DNA from: Metarhizobium sp964253915
Lineage (GTDB): Bacteria > Pseudomonadota > Alphaproteobacteria > Rhizobiales > Rhizobiaceae
NCBI RefSeq assembly: GCF_964253915.1
Contig: NZ_CAXUSG020000010.1
Span: 1 to 64,000 of the forward strand
Direction: 5' to 3'
DNA length: 64,000 nucleotides
Part shown: in pieces, positions 24,169 through 33,600 of the stretch
Layout of the letters: each line of letters opens with the position of its first letter
Position numbering within the stretch: position 1 is the first letter of the stretch
Made by a program: the position numbers and the translations under genes
The notes under the pieces: generated by a model
What the model saw: only the letters and a program-made list of their open reading frames with translations
What the model was told of the DNA's origin: nothing
Database searches by the model: none

Positions 24169-25119
24169 TCAGCCGCGACGGCCGACGGCGGTGGAGCGCA
24201 GGTTGTCGAGCAGGACGGCGATCAGCAGGATCAGGCCGCGCACGACATATTGATAGAAGGCCTGTATGTTGAGCAGGTTCATGACGTTTTCGGCAATGCC
24301 CATGATCAGCACGCCGACGATGACGCCGGTCATTGCCGCCCGGCCGCCGGCTAGCGACACGCCACCCAGAACGCAGGCGGAGATGACGGAAAGTTCCAGT
24401 CCCGTAGCGGCATTCGGCTGACCCGAGGTGATGCGCGAGGCGAGCAGCACGCCGGCGATGGCGCAGACGAGGCCCTGCAAAGCAAAGATCCAGATGCGCA
24501 TGTTGATGACGTTGACGCCGGCGAGCCGCGAGGCTTCCGGATTGCCGCCGATGGCCAGCGTGTTCTTGCCGAAGACGGTGCGGTTGAGCACGAAGCCGAA
24601 GACGACGAACAGGGCGATCATGATCCAGATCGGCGTCGGAACGCCGAGAAATTTCGACAGGGCGAGCTGATAGAAAGCCGGATCGTTGATGCCGACAGCG
24701 CGGCCATCCGAGGCGATCAGCGCAAAGCCGCGGACGATCTGCATGGTCGCCAGCGTGGTGATCAGCGCGTTGATGCGGAATCGGGCGATGACGACGCCGT
24801 TGATCAGGCCGACCACGCCGCCGCAGACAAGCGCGGCCAGCAGGCCGAGGATGATCGAGCCGGTGGCATTCGACGCCATGACCGCCACCATGCCGGAAAA
24901 GGCAACCGTCGAGCCGACCGACAGGTCGAAATCCCGCGAGGCCAGGCAGAACATCATGGTGCAGGCAACGATACCGATGGTGACCACCGATTGCAGCAGG
25001 CCAAGCATGTTGCGCTCTGTCAGGAAGTTCGGGACGGTCAGCGACACGATGACGAAGGCAAGCGCAAAGATGACGACCAGGCCTTGTTCGCCGAGAAGAA
25101 GTTTTTTGAGAGAGGACAT
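24169..25119 (-). CDS. ABC transporter permease, AraH-like
   Basis: A 316-residue inner-membrane permease of the monosaccharide (RbsC/AraH) family with about 8-10 transmembrane helices. Strong matches to enterobacterial AraH include MMFCLASRDFDLSVGS, RFRINALITTLATMQIVRGFALIASDGRAVGI, FGKNTLAIGGNPEASRLAGV, SACVLGGVSLAGG and YVVRGLILLIAV. The start at 25119 is preceded by AAAGG, and the gene follows the ATPase by 16 bases. It forms the membrane pore of the importer with 25136-26650 and 26728-27711. Confidence 0.87.
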   Translation of the reverse strand: MSSLKKLLLGEQGLVVIFALAFVIVSLTVPNFLTERNMLGLLQSVVTIGIVACTMMFCLASRDFDLSVGSTVAFSGMVAVMASNATGSIILGLLAALVCGGVVGLINGVVIARFRINALITTLATMQIVRGFALIASDGRAVGINDPAFYQLALSKFLGVPTPIWIMIALFVVFGFVLNRTVFGKNTLAIGGNPEASRLAGVNVINMRIWIFALQGLVCAIAGVLLASRITSGQPNAATGLELSVISACVLGGVSLAGGRAAMTGVIVGVLIMGIAENVMNLLNIQAFYQYVVRGLILLIAVLLDNLRSTAVGRRG

Positions 25120-25135
25120 CGTCGAAACACCTTTG

Positions 25136-26650
25136 TCAGGATTGGGCGGCGGCAACGGGGGACGTATCGGGCAGAGCGGCCGCCAGGATGCGGCGCTCGT
25201 CGAATTCGGCACGCGGAATATCGGCAGCGACCCGGCCCTGGCACATGACCATGATCCGGTCGGTGATGCCCATGACCTCGGGAAGCTCGCTCGATATGAC
25301 CACGATCGCCATGCCGCCGGCAGCGAGGTCGTAGAGAATTTCGTAGATTTCGGACTTGGCGCCGACATCGATACCACGCGTCGGCTCGTCGATGATCAGC
25401 ACCTTGACGCCCTGTTCCGACAGCCAGCGGCCGAGGATGACCTTCTGCTGGTTGCCGCCGGAGAGGTTGATGATGTCCTGCTTGCGCGACGGCGTGCGCA
25501 CCTTCAGCTTGGCAATGAAGGTATCGGCAAGATCGGCCTCCTTGCGCGGGCTGAGGATGCCGAAGGGCGAGAAATGCCGGCGTGATGAAATCGCGATGTT
25601 TTCCTCGATCGAGCGCCCCTGCACGATGCCGTCATGCTTGCGGTCTTCCGGGCAGAGCACCATGCCGGCACGGATCGATTGCGGCGGGCTGTCGGCGGCC
25701 ACCTTGACGCCATCCACCTCGACCGAACCGCTGCGGCGATTGTCGGCACCGTAGACCAGCCGGGTCATTTCGCTGCGCCCTGCCCCGATCAGGCCGAAGA
25801 AGCCGAGGATTTCGCCGGCGCGGACGTCGAAGCTGATCGGCACCGGCAGTTTCGAACCCGAGAGCTCGCGCACCTTGAGGCGCACGGCACCAGCTTCGCG
25901 CGGCTTGTAGCCCCAGATGTTGCTGATCTCGCGCCCGACCATCTCGGAGATGATCTGGTCACGCGTCACCTGGCCGATATCGGAATGATGGGCAGCCAGC
26001 TTGCCGTCGCGCAGCACGGTCAGGCTGTCGCAGAGCCGAAAGATCTCGTCGAGGCGATGGGAGACGTAAAGGATGATCGTGCCCTTCGCCTTGAGTTTGG
26101 CGATGAGGGAAAAGAGAATTTCGCTTTCGCGCGAGGAGAGTGACGAGGTCGGCTCATCGAGCGCGATGACGCGGGCGTCCAGCATGACGGCCTTGGCGAT
26201 CTCCACCATCTGGCGCTCGCCGATCGAGAGCTGGCCGACCTTGGTGGAAGGATCGACATCGATGCCGATATCGGCAAGCTTCTGCCGCACCGTTTCGATC
26301 AGGGTCCGGCTGTTGATGACGCCGCCCTTGCCCGGGAAGCGGCCGAGCCAGAGGTTTTCGGCGACCGTCAGTTCCGGAACAAGCTGCAGTTCCTGGTGGA
26401 TGACGATGACACCTGCCTGAAACGCGTCGCGAACAGAAGAATAGTTCTGGGGCTGGCCGTCGATGCGAATCTCGCCGGCATCGGCCGACTGGTCGCCCGA
26501 AAGCAGGCGGATCAGCGTCGATTTGCCCGCACCGTTTTCGCCCATCAACCCGTGCACGGCGCCCTTGCGCACCGAAAAAGAGACGTCCGAAAGCGCCTGA
26601 ACCCCGGGATATCCCTTGGAGATCCCGTTGAATTGAAGAAAATCCGTCAT
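25136..26650 (-). CDS. sugar ABC transporter ATP-binding protein, AraG/RbsA-like
   Basis: A 504-residue tandem ABC ATPase, the usual length for carbohydrate uptake type-2 (CUT2) systems. The first domain has Walker A GENGAGKST (about 37-45), signature LSIGERQMVEIAKA and Walker B VIALDEPTSSLS. The second domain lacks a canonical Walker A, as in this family (FGLIGAGRSEMTRLVYG), but keeps LSGGNQQKVILGRWL and VLIIDEPTRGIDVG. It energises import of the sugar bound by the periplasmic protein encoded upstream. The ATG at 26650 begins MTDFLQFNGISKGYPGVQAL. Co-transcribed with permease and binding protein. Confidence 0.88.
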   Translation of the reverse strand: MTDFLQFNGISKGYPGVQALSDVSFSVRKGAVHGLMGENGAGKSTLIRLLSGDQSADAGEIRIDGQPQNYSSVRDAFQAGVIVIHQELQLVPELTVAENLWLGRFPGKGGVINSRTLIETVRQKLADIGIDVDPSTKVGQLSIGERQMVEIAKAVMLDARVIALDEPTSSLSSRESEILFSLIAKLKAKGTIILYVSHRLDEIFRLCDSLTVLRDGKLAAHHSDIGQVTRDQIISEMVGREISNIWGYKPREAGAVRLKVRELSGSKLPVPISFDVRAGEILGFFGLIGAGRSEMTRLVYGADNRRSGSVEVDGVKVAADSPPQSIRAGMVLCPEDRKHDGIVQGRSIEENIAISSRRHFSPFGILSPRKEADLADTFIAKLKVRTPSRKQDIINLSGGNQQKVILGRWLSEQGVKVLIIDEPTRGIDVGAKSEIYEILYDLAAGGMAIVVISSELPEVMGITDRIMVMCQGRVAADIPRAEFDERRILAAALPDTSPVAAAQS

Positions 26651-26727
26651 GATCTGATCCGTCCGGCCAATCGTCATCCGGCGGCTCGGGAAACGAGCCG
26701 CCGGACCATTCACATCCTGGGAGGATG

Positions 26728-27711
26728 TTATTCGATGCCGAGGTCCTTGCGAACCGCCTGGTAGTCGTCGCGCAGGGCAAGCTGGCCGGCGGTCAGGATC
26801 AGCTTTTCCGGCTCCTTGCCGTTGGCGATCCACTCGTACATGTTGAGCGCGGTTTCATAACCATGACGCTTCGGCGAGATGATCACCGTGCCGAAGAAAC
26901 CGGTCGCGGTCGGCTTCTTGAACTCGTTGATGGCCGAGTCCGCACCGCCGATGCCGACGCCAACGACGTTTTCAGCGGCAATGCCGACGCTTTCGGTCGC
27001 ACGCACGGCGCCGAGCACGGCTTCGTCGTTCAGGCCGACGGCAACCCACTGCTTGATACCGGCATTCTTGTTGAGAACCGTGGTCGAGGCGTTGAGGGCG
27101 GCTTCCGTATCGGTCTTCGCCTGCGGCGCGTCGAAGATGTTCGCGGCAGCAAAGCCGTTGGCCTTCAGCACCGAGAGCGCACCTTCGACACGGTCGACGG
27201 CGGTCGGAAGCTGGTCGTAGGACACGCGGATGACGCCGACTTCAGCCGGGTTCCAGCCGCGCTTCTTGACCTCGTCGGAGATCGCCTGGCCGACGGCCTC
27301 GCCGATCTTGGTGGCCGAGATGCCCATATGGGCAACGTCTTCGAGCGGATTGCCGTCGGCGCCGACCAGGCGGTCGTCAACGGTCATCAGCTTCAGTTGG
27401 TTGGCTTCCGCCTTGGCGACGATGCCGGGGCCGAGCTTGACGTCCGGGGTGCAGATGATGAAGCCCTGGGCGCCCTGCGCACCGAGGTTGTCGATGGCCG
27501 ACTGGACTTTTTCGCCGTCTTCGGCGCCGATCTTCACCAGCGTGAAGCCTTTTTCCTTGGCGGCGACTTCAGCGAACTTCCATTCGTCCTGGAACCAGGG
27601 CTCTTCCGGCTGCTTGACGACGAAGCCGATCTTGACGTCGGCAGCAAAGGCCGACGTTGCGGCGATCACGGCAACGGTACCCGCCAGGATGGCGGCTTTG
27701 AAAAAGCGCAT
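26728..27711 (-). CDS. periplasmic sugar-binding protein, AraF-like
   Basis: A 327-residue protein with a signal peptide (about 1-23, ending AFAAD). The mature part closely follows the arabinose/galactose-binding protein AraF: GFVVKQPEEPWFQDEWKFAEVAAKEKGF, IDNLGAQGAQGFIICTPDVKLGPGIVAKA, KLMTVDDRLV, and QWVAVGLNDEAVLGAVRATE. AraF-type proteins bind L-arabinose and also D-galactose, which suits the galactonate dehydratase gene nearby. It is the first gene of the leftward transport operon, right after the palindromic operator at 27764-27800. Confidence 0.88.
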   Translation of the reverse strand: MRFFKAAILAGTVAVIAATSAFAADVKIGFVVKQPEEPWFQDEWKFAEVAAKEKGFTLVKIGAEDGEKVQSAIDNLGAQGAQGFIICTPDVKLGPGIVAKAEANQLKLMTVDDRLVGADGNPLEDVAHMGISATKIGEAVGQAISDEVKKRGWNPAEVGVIRVSYDQLPTAVDRVEGALSVLKANGFAAANIFDAPQAKTDTEAALNASTTVLNKNAGIKQWVAVGLNDEAVLGAVRATESVGIAAENVVGVGIGGADSAINEFKKPTATGFFGTVIISPKRHGYETALNMYEWIANGKEPEKLILTAGQLALRDDYQAVRKDLGIE

Positions 27712-27763
27712 TGTCTCTCTCCCTAATTGGACTGCTCCCTTGCAGTGATCATTGGATAAGATA

Positions 27764-27800
27764 AATCATCATACCAGTCAATTGCCTGTGTATGATGATT
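27764..27800. promoter_or_regulatory. palindromic operator between transport operon and GntR regulator
   Basis: AATCATCATAC (27764-27774) and GTATGATGATT (27790-27800) are perfect 11-base inverted repeats separated by 15 bases. The site lies in the gap between the divergent sugar-transport operon and the GntR-type regulator gene, so it is the likely regulator binding site controlling both directions. Additional TGATGTATTC and CATATGATTG half-site-like sequence follows to about 27827. Confidence 0.65.
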
Positions 27801-27910
27801 GATGTATTCAAGTCATATGATTGTGGAGGAGCCGCTTCGGCGGCTGTCGCCTTGCATCGGTTTTTGGGATAACGATCGCAGTAACCGGCATACGGTTGCT
27901 TCGATCGGGG

Positions 27911-28696
27911 ATGGAGAGACGAAGGGTGGAATCAGGAGTGAACTTGCGGGAGACCACCGGCACGGAGAAACCGGCGAAACGGCCCCGCGTGCAAAAGAAC
28001 ATCACCGCCGCGATCGCGCTGGAAATCTGCGAGGAAATCTATCCTGCCGGCAGCCCGCTGCCGCGCGAAAACGACCTGTGCGACCGTTATGGTGTCAGCC
28101 GCACCGTCATTCGCGAATCGTTGAAAATTCTCGAATCGAAGGGCATGGTTCGCGGCCGGCCACGCATCGGCACCATCGTCGCGGACAAGGACGACTGGAA
28201 CATCCTCGACCAGCAGGTGCTGGAGTGGATCGGCCCACGCATCATGGATTTCAACCTGCTCGGCTGCATTCTCGAAGCCCGCCGCGCCATCGAACCTTAT
28301 GCCGCCGAACTTGCGGCCGAACGGGCGACCGCGCAGGAGATTGCCGACCTCGAACACGCCTGGCAGCAGATGCGCGACGTCGAAGGCGACATCAACGGTT
28401 TTACCGAAGCCGACGTCGCCTTCCACACGACGCTGTTGAAGGCCAGCCACAACCAGGTCTTCCGCCAGCTTTCGGCGATCATCCATGCGGCGCTGAAATT
28501 TTCGCTGCACGCGTCCAACGAAGCGGTGGAGAAGCGCGACGAAGCCGTCGACGTGCACCGCCAGCTCGTCGAAGCTTTGCGGCTGCGCGACAAGGCGGCA
28601 GCGCGCGACTGTTCCAGCCGCATGCTCGACCTTGCCGCCCGCGACCTCGCGGCGGCCCTCAAGCATCACCGGGATGCCGCGGCCGCGGCGGTTTGA
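27911..28696 (+). CDS. GntR-family regulator, FadR (FCD) subfamily
   Basis: A 261-residue protein with an N-terminal winged helix (about residues 20-85; SPLPRENDLCDRYGVSRTVIRESLKILESKGMVRGRPRIGTIV) and a C-terminal all-helical FCD ligand-binding domain with the conserved AAELAAERAT and DVAFHTTLLKASHNQ metal-ligand region. FCD regulators usually sense sugar acids and repress catabolic operons; E. coli DgoR, which controls galactonate genes, belongs here. It faces the transporter across the operator and is followed by the galactonate dehydratase gene, so DgoR-like function is a good inference. The start could be the ATG at 27911 or a GTG slightly downstream. Confidence 0.8.
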   Translation: MERRRVESGVNLRETTGTEKPAKRPRVQKNITAAIALEICEEIYPAGSPLPRENDLCDRYGVSRTVIRESLKILESKGMVRGRPRIGTIVADKDDWNILDQQVLEWIGPRIMDFNLLGCILEARRAIEPYAAELAAERATAQEIADLEHAWQQMRDVEGDINGFTEADVAFHTTLLKASHNQVFRQLSAIIHAALKFSLHASNEAVEKRDEAVDVHRQLVEALRLRDKAAARDCSSRMLDLAARDLAAALKHHRDAAAAAV

Positions 28697-28743
28697 TCGC
28701 GGCCGGCATCTCGTTTCCATTTTGCCCACAGAAAGCCTGATCC

Positions 28744-29892
28744 ATGAAAATCACGAAGCTGACCACCTATATCGTCCCGCCGCGCTGGCTGTTCCTGAAG
28801 ATCGAGACGGATGAAGGCATCACCGGCTGGGGCGAACCGGTCGTCGAAGGCCGGGCATTGACCACGGAAGCTGCCGTGCACGAACTCGCCGACTACCTGA
28901 TCGGCAAGGACCCGATGCTGATCGAGGACCACTGGCAGGTGATGTATCGCGGCGGCTTCTACCGCGGCGGCGCCATCCACATGTCGGCAATCTCCGGCAT
29001 CGACCAGGCGCTCTGGGACATCAAGGGCAAGGCGCTCGGCCAGCCGATCCATGCCTTGCTGGGCGGCCAGGTGCGCGACAAGATCAAGGTCTATTCCTGG
29101 ATCGGCGGCGACCGCCCCTCCGACGTCGCCAACAATGCCCGCGAGGTCGTCGCCCGCGGCTTCAAGGCGATCAAGCTCAACGGCTGCGAAGAAATGCAGA
29201 TCGTCGATACCAACGAAAAGGTCGAAAAAGCGGTCGAGACCATCGCCATCATCCGCGAGGCGATCGGCGCGCATATCGGCATCGGCGTCGATTTCCATGG
29301 CCGGGTGCACAAGCCGATGGCCAAGGTTCTCGCCAAGGAACTCGAACCCTACAAGCTGATGTTCATCGAGGAGCCGGTGCTTTCGGAAAATTACGAGGCG
29401 CTGAAGGAGATCGCCAACCATTGCTCGACGCCGATCGCGCTCGGCGAACGGCTGTTCTCGCGCTGGGACTTCAAGCGAATCCTGTCAGAGGGTTACGTCG
29501 ATATCCTGCAGCCGGATCTCAGCCACGCCGGCGGCATCACCGAATGCCGCAAGATCGCCACCATGGCGGAAGCCTACGACGTGGCAATCGCCCCGCATTG
29601 CCCGTTGGGACCCATCGCGCTCGCCGCCTGCCTGCAGGTCGATGCCGTTTCCTACAATGCCTTCATCCAGGAACAGAGCCTCGGCATCCACTACAACAAG
29701 GGCAACGACATCCTCGACTACATCTCCAACAAGGAGGTGTTCAAGTATGCCGACGGTTTCGTCTCGATCCCCCAGGGCCCGGGCCTCGGCGTCGAGGTGG
29801 ATGAGGCCTATGTTATCGAGCGCGCCAAGGAAGGCCACCGCTGGCGCAACCCGATCTGGCGCCACGCCGACGGCAGCGTCGCCGAGTGGTGA
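28744..29892 (+). CDS. dgoD: D-galactonate dehydratase
   Basis: A 382-residue enolase-superfamily enzyme, the same length as E. coli DgoD and highly similar along its whole span. It converts D-galactonate to 2-keto-3-deoxy-D-galactonate. Key blocks include MKITKLTTYIVPPRW, the KLNGCEE segment, the metal-binding carboxylates in VDFHGR, FIEEPV and GERLFSR, and the C-terminal catalytic His in APHCPLGPIALAACLQ, ending VAEW as usual. It follows the GntR regulator by 47 bases. The kinase and aldolase (dgoK, dgoA) of the pathway are not in the window. Confidence 0.92.
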   Translation: MKITKLTTYIVPPRWLFLKIETDEGITGWGEPVVEGRALTTEAAVHELADYLIGKDPMLIEDHWQVMYRGGFYRGGAIHMSAISGIDQALWDIKGKALGQPIHALLGGQVRDKIKVYSWIGGDRPSDVANNAREVVARGFKAIKLNGCEEMQIVDTNEKVEKAVETIAIIREAIGAHIGIGVDFHGRVHKPMAKVLAKELEPYKLMFIEEPVLSENYEALKEIANHCSTPIALGERLFSRWDFKRILSEGYVDILQPDLSHAGGITECRKIATMAEAYDVAIAPHCPLGPIALAACLQVDAVSYNAFIQEQSLGIHYNKGNDILDYISNKEVFKYADGFVSIPQGPGLGVEVDEAYVIERAKEGHRWRNPIWRHADGSVAEW

Positions 29893-29988
29893 TCGTCATC
29901 GCCGCCGCGCGATTTTTCACGCGGCGGCGCAACCAAGCGGGATGCCATCCGTTATTGTACCGATACGCCATCACAGGGGTCTTCGGCG

Positions 29989-30495
29989 ATGCGTCAGCTC
30001 ATCCGCGTTCTGCTTGTTTTTTCCGCCTTGTCTTCCCTCGCCTTTCCCGTTGTCGCCCAGGAATTCCAGCTGGAAGACTTTTTCGTCGGGCGCACCGCCG
30101 TCCATGGCAACCTGTCCGGATTAGCCGGTGGGGAACGCCGTTTCAGCGGCAGCATGAGCGGCCAATGGTCGAACCAGGCCCTGCTGCTGCGCGAGGACTA
30201 TGTCTATGAAGATGGCGAACGACGCCGTGGCATCTGGCGGATCAGCAAGGTCGAAGCCGGCCGCTACATCGCCACCTGCACCTGCATCAACGGCAAGGCG
30301 ATGATCCGCGTCAAAGGCGACACGGCCCGGTTCACCTACGATGTCGACATCGGCGAAACGCCCGGCGAGAAGGTCGTGCGCGCCAGCGACCGCATGACAC
30401 GCATGGCGGACGGCACGGTGATGATTTCCTCCCGCATGGGCCGCTATCTTTTCCCCGTCGCACGACGCGAGACAATCTTCGACAAGCGACCATAA
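29989..30495 (+). CDS. DUF3833-like exported protein
   Basis: A 168-residue protein with a signal peptide (about 1-24, ending VVAQEF). After it come LEDFFVGRTAVHGNL, a strand-rich FSGSMSGQWSNQALLLREDYVYEDGERRRGIWRISK and a lipocalin-like beta pattern ending RMTRMADGTVMISSRMGRYLFPVARRETIF. This resembles DUF3833, a family of small calycin-like envelope proteins of unknown function. No lipobox Cys is visible. It is followed directly by the intergenic palindrome at 30497. Confidence 0.65.
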   Translation: MRQLIRVLLVFSALSSLAFPVVAQEFQLEDFFVGRTAVHGNLSGLAGGERRFSGSMSGQWSNQALLLREDYVYEDGERRRGIWRISKVEAGRYIATCTCINGKAMIRVKGDTARFTYDVDIGETPGEKVVRASDRMTRMADGTVMISSRMGRYLFPVARRETIFDKRP

Positions 30496-30496
30496 A

Positions 30497-30593
30497 GCAA
30501 TTCCAGCAAAAGTGCGCAGCGGTTTTGCTGGAATTGCGTTCGAACAAAAGGGCGGAGCGTTTTCGCGATTCGAAGAACAGCGGAAATGTTCCA
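30497..30593. repeat. double intergenic palindrome, probable dispersed rhizobial repeat
   Basis: GCAATTCCAGCAAAA (30497-30511) and TTTTGCTGGAATTGC (30523-30537) are a perfect 15-base inverted repeat with an 11-base loop. It is followed by a second imperfect palindrome, GGAGCGTTTTCGC...GCGGAAATGTTCC (about 30555-30593). Both resemble the short palindromic repeats scattered in gene gaps of Rhizobium and relatives. The first stem could also terminate the 29989-30495 transcript. Confidence 0.6.
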
Positions 30594-30606
30594 AAGGCAG
30601 CACAGT

Positions 30607-33600
30607 TTACAGCGTGATGATGTCGGCTGCGCCGGCAAGCTCCTGCCGCGCCAGGTCGACGACACTTTTCTGGTGCGTGAAGAGAATCGTCTGGAAGGTC
30701 CCGCTCGTCGCCACCAGCGCCTTGAGGCCGGACGAGGTGCGTTCGTCGTCGAAGGTCTGGAAAATGTCGTCGACGATCAGCGGCGCCGGTTCATTGCGGC
30801 TGGCGTAATCCTCCAGGAATGCCAGGCGCAGGGCGAGGAACAACTGGTCGCCGGTGCCTTCGCTCAGGCCATCCAGCGGCACTTTTTCGCCGCCGGCACG
30901 CTCTGCCAGCAGATGCAGCTCATCCTTCTCGTCGTAGTCCTGCACCAGCCGCGAGAATCGCCCGCCGGTCAGCACCGAAAAATGCGCGCCGGCGCGTTGC
31001 ATCACCGGATCGGCATGGCGTTCGCGATAACCCTCCATCGAATGGGCCAACAGGCCGGCGGCGAGTTTCAGCACCACCCACTGGCGTGCCAGATCTTTCG
31101 CCTCGGTTTCCGCCGAGAGTTTTTCAAACACGGCATATTCAGCGCTGACACCGGTTTCCAGCGCTTCGCGCTCCTTGCGATTCTGCGTCTGGCGGGCGAC
31201 GAGTTCGCCGTGACGTTCAAACTGGCCGTTTTCCGCCTCGGTCAAGGTTTCGATATCCAGTTCCGCCTTGATGCGGTCGAAACTATCCAGAGCGGCGCGG
31301 ACATCGGTTTCGCTGCGACCTTCTGCCTGCGCCAGAAACCGCGAACGGCATTCGCGCAGGCGTTCAGCCAGTCGGGCGCGATCTTTCAGGCGACCAAGCG
31401 CCGTTTCGGCATCGGCCTGTTCCGGCAGGCGCTGCGCCAGTGCCGAGAGGCGCATCTCCCCTTCAGAGAACGCCTCGCGGGCGCGTTGCAGGCGAAGCTC
31501 CGCATCCGTCAGCGCGCGGCCAAGAATCTTGCGCTTCTGGGAGGCGTTGCGGGCGGCGATGGCCATTTCGTGCAGGTTTTCAATCGCCAGGTCGGCACCG
31601 ACATGTTCAAGCGACGGGTCGACGGCGACGGCAATCGCAGCCACCTTGTCTTCATAGTCCCGGATGTCGCGCCGCATGCCGGCAACGCGGCGGCGGCGGT
31701 TTTCCCGCTCCAGCAAGGTTTCCGGCAGCGATTTCCACGCCTCCAGCGTCGCGACCGCCATGTCGATAGCAGCAGAGCCACCTATCTCGGCAACCTGTGC
31801 CGCAAGGCCGATGGCGGGCGCGGCGGCGGCAAAGGCGGCCTGCCATGCCTGCAATTGCAAAGCGACATCGGCGGCCTGCGTCGTCAGCCGTTCCAGGCGC
31901 TGGCGGGCGGCGTTGCGTTCGCCTTCGCGGGTGCGGCTTTGCGACCAGCGTTCGGAAAGCCCATCGAGATGACGACCAATGGCCTGCGACAGCGCGCCCA
32001 CCGGCAGGCGCGCAGCATCGATGCCCAGGGCATCGGCAATCGCCGTCAGCGCCGGTTCGACGCGGCTCTGCTTCAACTCGATTGCCGCAAGCTGGTCCCG
32101 CAGCGGATCGATGCCGACACGTTCCTTGACAAGCCCATCGATGGCCCGGCGCCATTCCATTGCAGCGGCAGGATCGGGAAAAGCCAGACCGTGAACAGCC
32201 AGCCCGGAGCTCTCGATGATCTCGGAAAAACTTTGTTGCGCCCGCGCCAAAGCCTCCCCGACCACGTCGAGGCGCTCCCGCGCTTCGGCAAGCCGGTGTT
32301 CGATACGGTTCTGGTGCAGCCTGTTTTCCGCATGGCGCGACAGCCGGTCGGCGTGGGTCAGCGCCGTATCGGCCAGTTGATCGGCATGGGTCACGAGGCC
32401 GCTCAGCACCGTCAGCTCATCCGCCGATGGAGAACGCCCCTCGCCCAGCGCAGCCAGGCGGCCATCGCGTCGATCACGGGCCGCGGCAATCTGCTCACGG
32501 GTGACCACGGGTCCGTCCCGTTCCGCCTCGCGCAGGCGCTCTGCAATCTCGGCAGCTTCCGCCTCGAGCGCGGTTGCCTTTTCCGCCGCGCTGTTGCGGG
32601 CCAGCGTTGCGGCCTCGATGGCGTTGCGTTGCGCTGTCAGGGTTGCGATGTCCGGCAACGGTGCCGCCAGCACCGCCGCCAGATCCCGCACAGGCGGCCG
32701 CAGACGCAAGGCCGCCGCACGCAGGTTTTCTTCTGCCCGCTCCGCCTGCACCCGCAGAACGTCGCCGCGTGCGATATCGGAGATATCCGTAGACAAGGCC
32801 CCGAGCTGGTCGAGATAGGGTTTCGGATCGATCAGCCGGCCACCGTCGCCCTCGACATCCAGCGCGGCCAGACGCTCGCGCTCCTCCGCCTCCCGGCGCT
32901 GCAGGTCGGCGCGGCCCCGCGACAATGCCTGGCCTTCCTCGACAAGCCGGCGCATGCGGACAAGATCGGCGTCGGAAGGCTGGCGCTTTTCCAGTTCGGC
33001 AGCGCTCTCCAGTCCAAGCCGGCGCGCGAGCTGGGTCAGTGTCGCATCATAGGTGCCGACTTCGCGATCGATCGCCGGCAGGTCCCGCATGGCTGCCGAA
33101 TAGCGACCGGTCTCGGCAAACAGGTTGGTAATTTCCGCTGCGGCCTCAAGGACGGCGGGTTCGACATGGATCTGGCGGATCTCGTCGCCGAGACGGCCCG
33201 TATCCTCCTCGGCCTTGCGCACCTCGCCGGCAAGCACGGCATGCGCATGCAGGGCCTCGGCAAGATCTTCGGCGAAATCCGCCGGCAGGCCGGCGAGATC
33301 GCCAAAGGCGGCAAGCTCCTGCAATTCGCCGTCGATGTCGACGATCAACGGCTGCAGTTTTTTCAGCGCCCGCAGGCGCTCCAGTTCGGTCTTGGTCTTC
33401 TTGCGGTCGGATTGCAGTGCGGCAATCTCGCCGTCCAGCTGTTCAGCTTCGGTGACAAGCCGCTTCCAGTCACCAGACTTCAGCTCATTTTCCCGTTCGG
33501 CGCGCCGGGCCTGGTCGTGTCGGTCGGTCGCCTGGTAAAAACTGTGGTCCTGCTTCTTGCGTTGACCGAAAATCCCACCGGCCTCGTTCTCCAGCGACTG

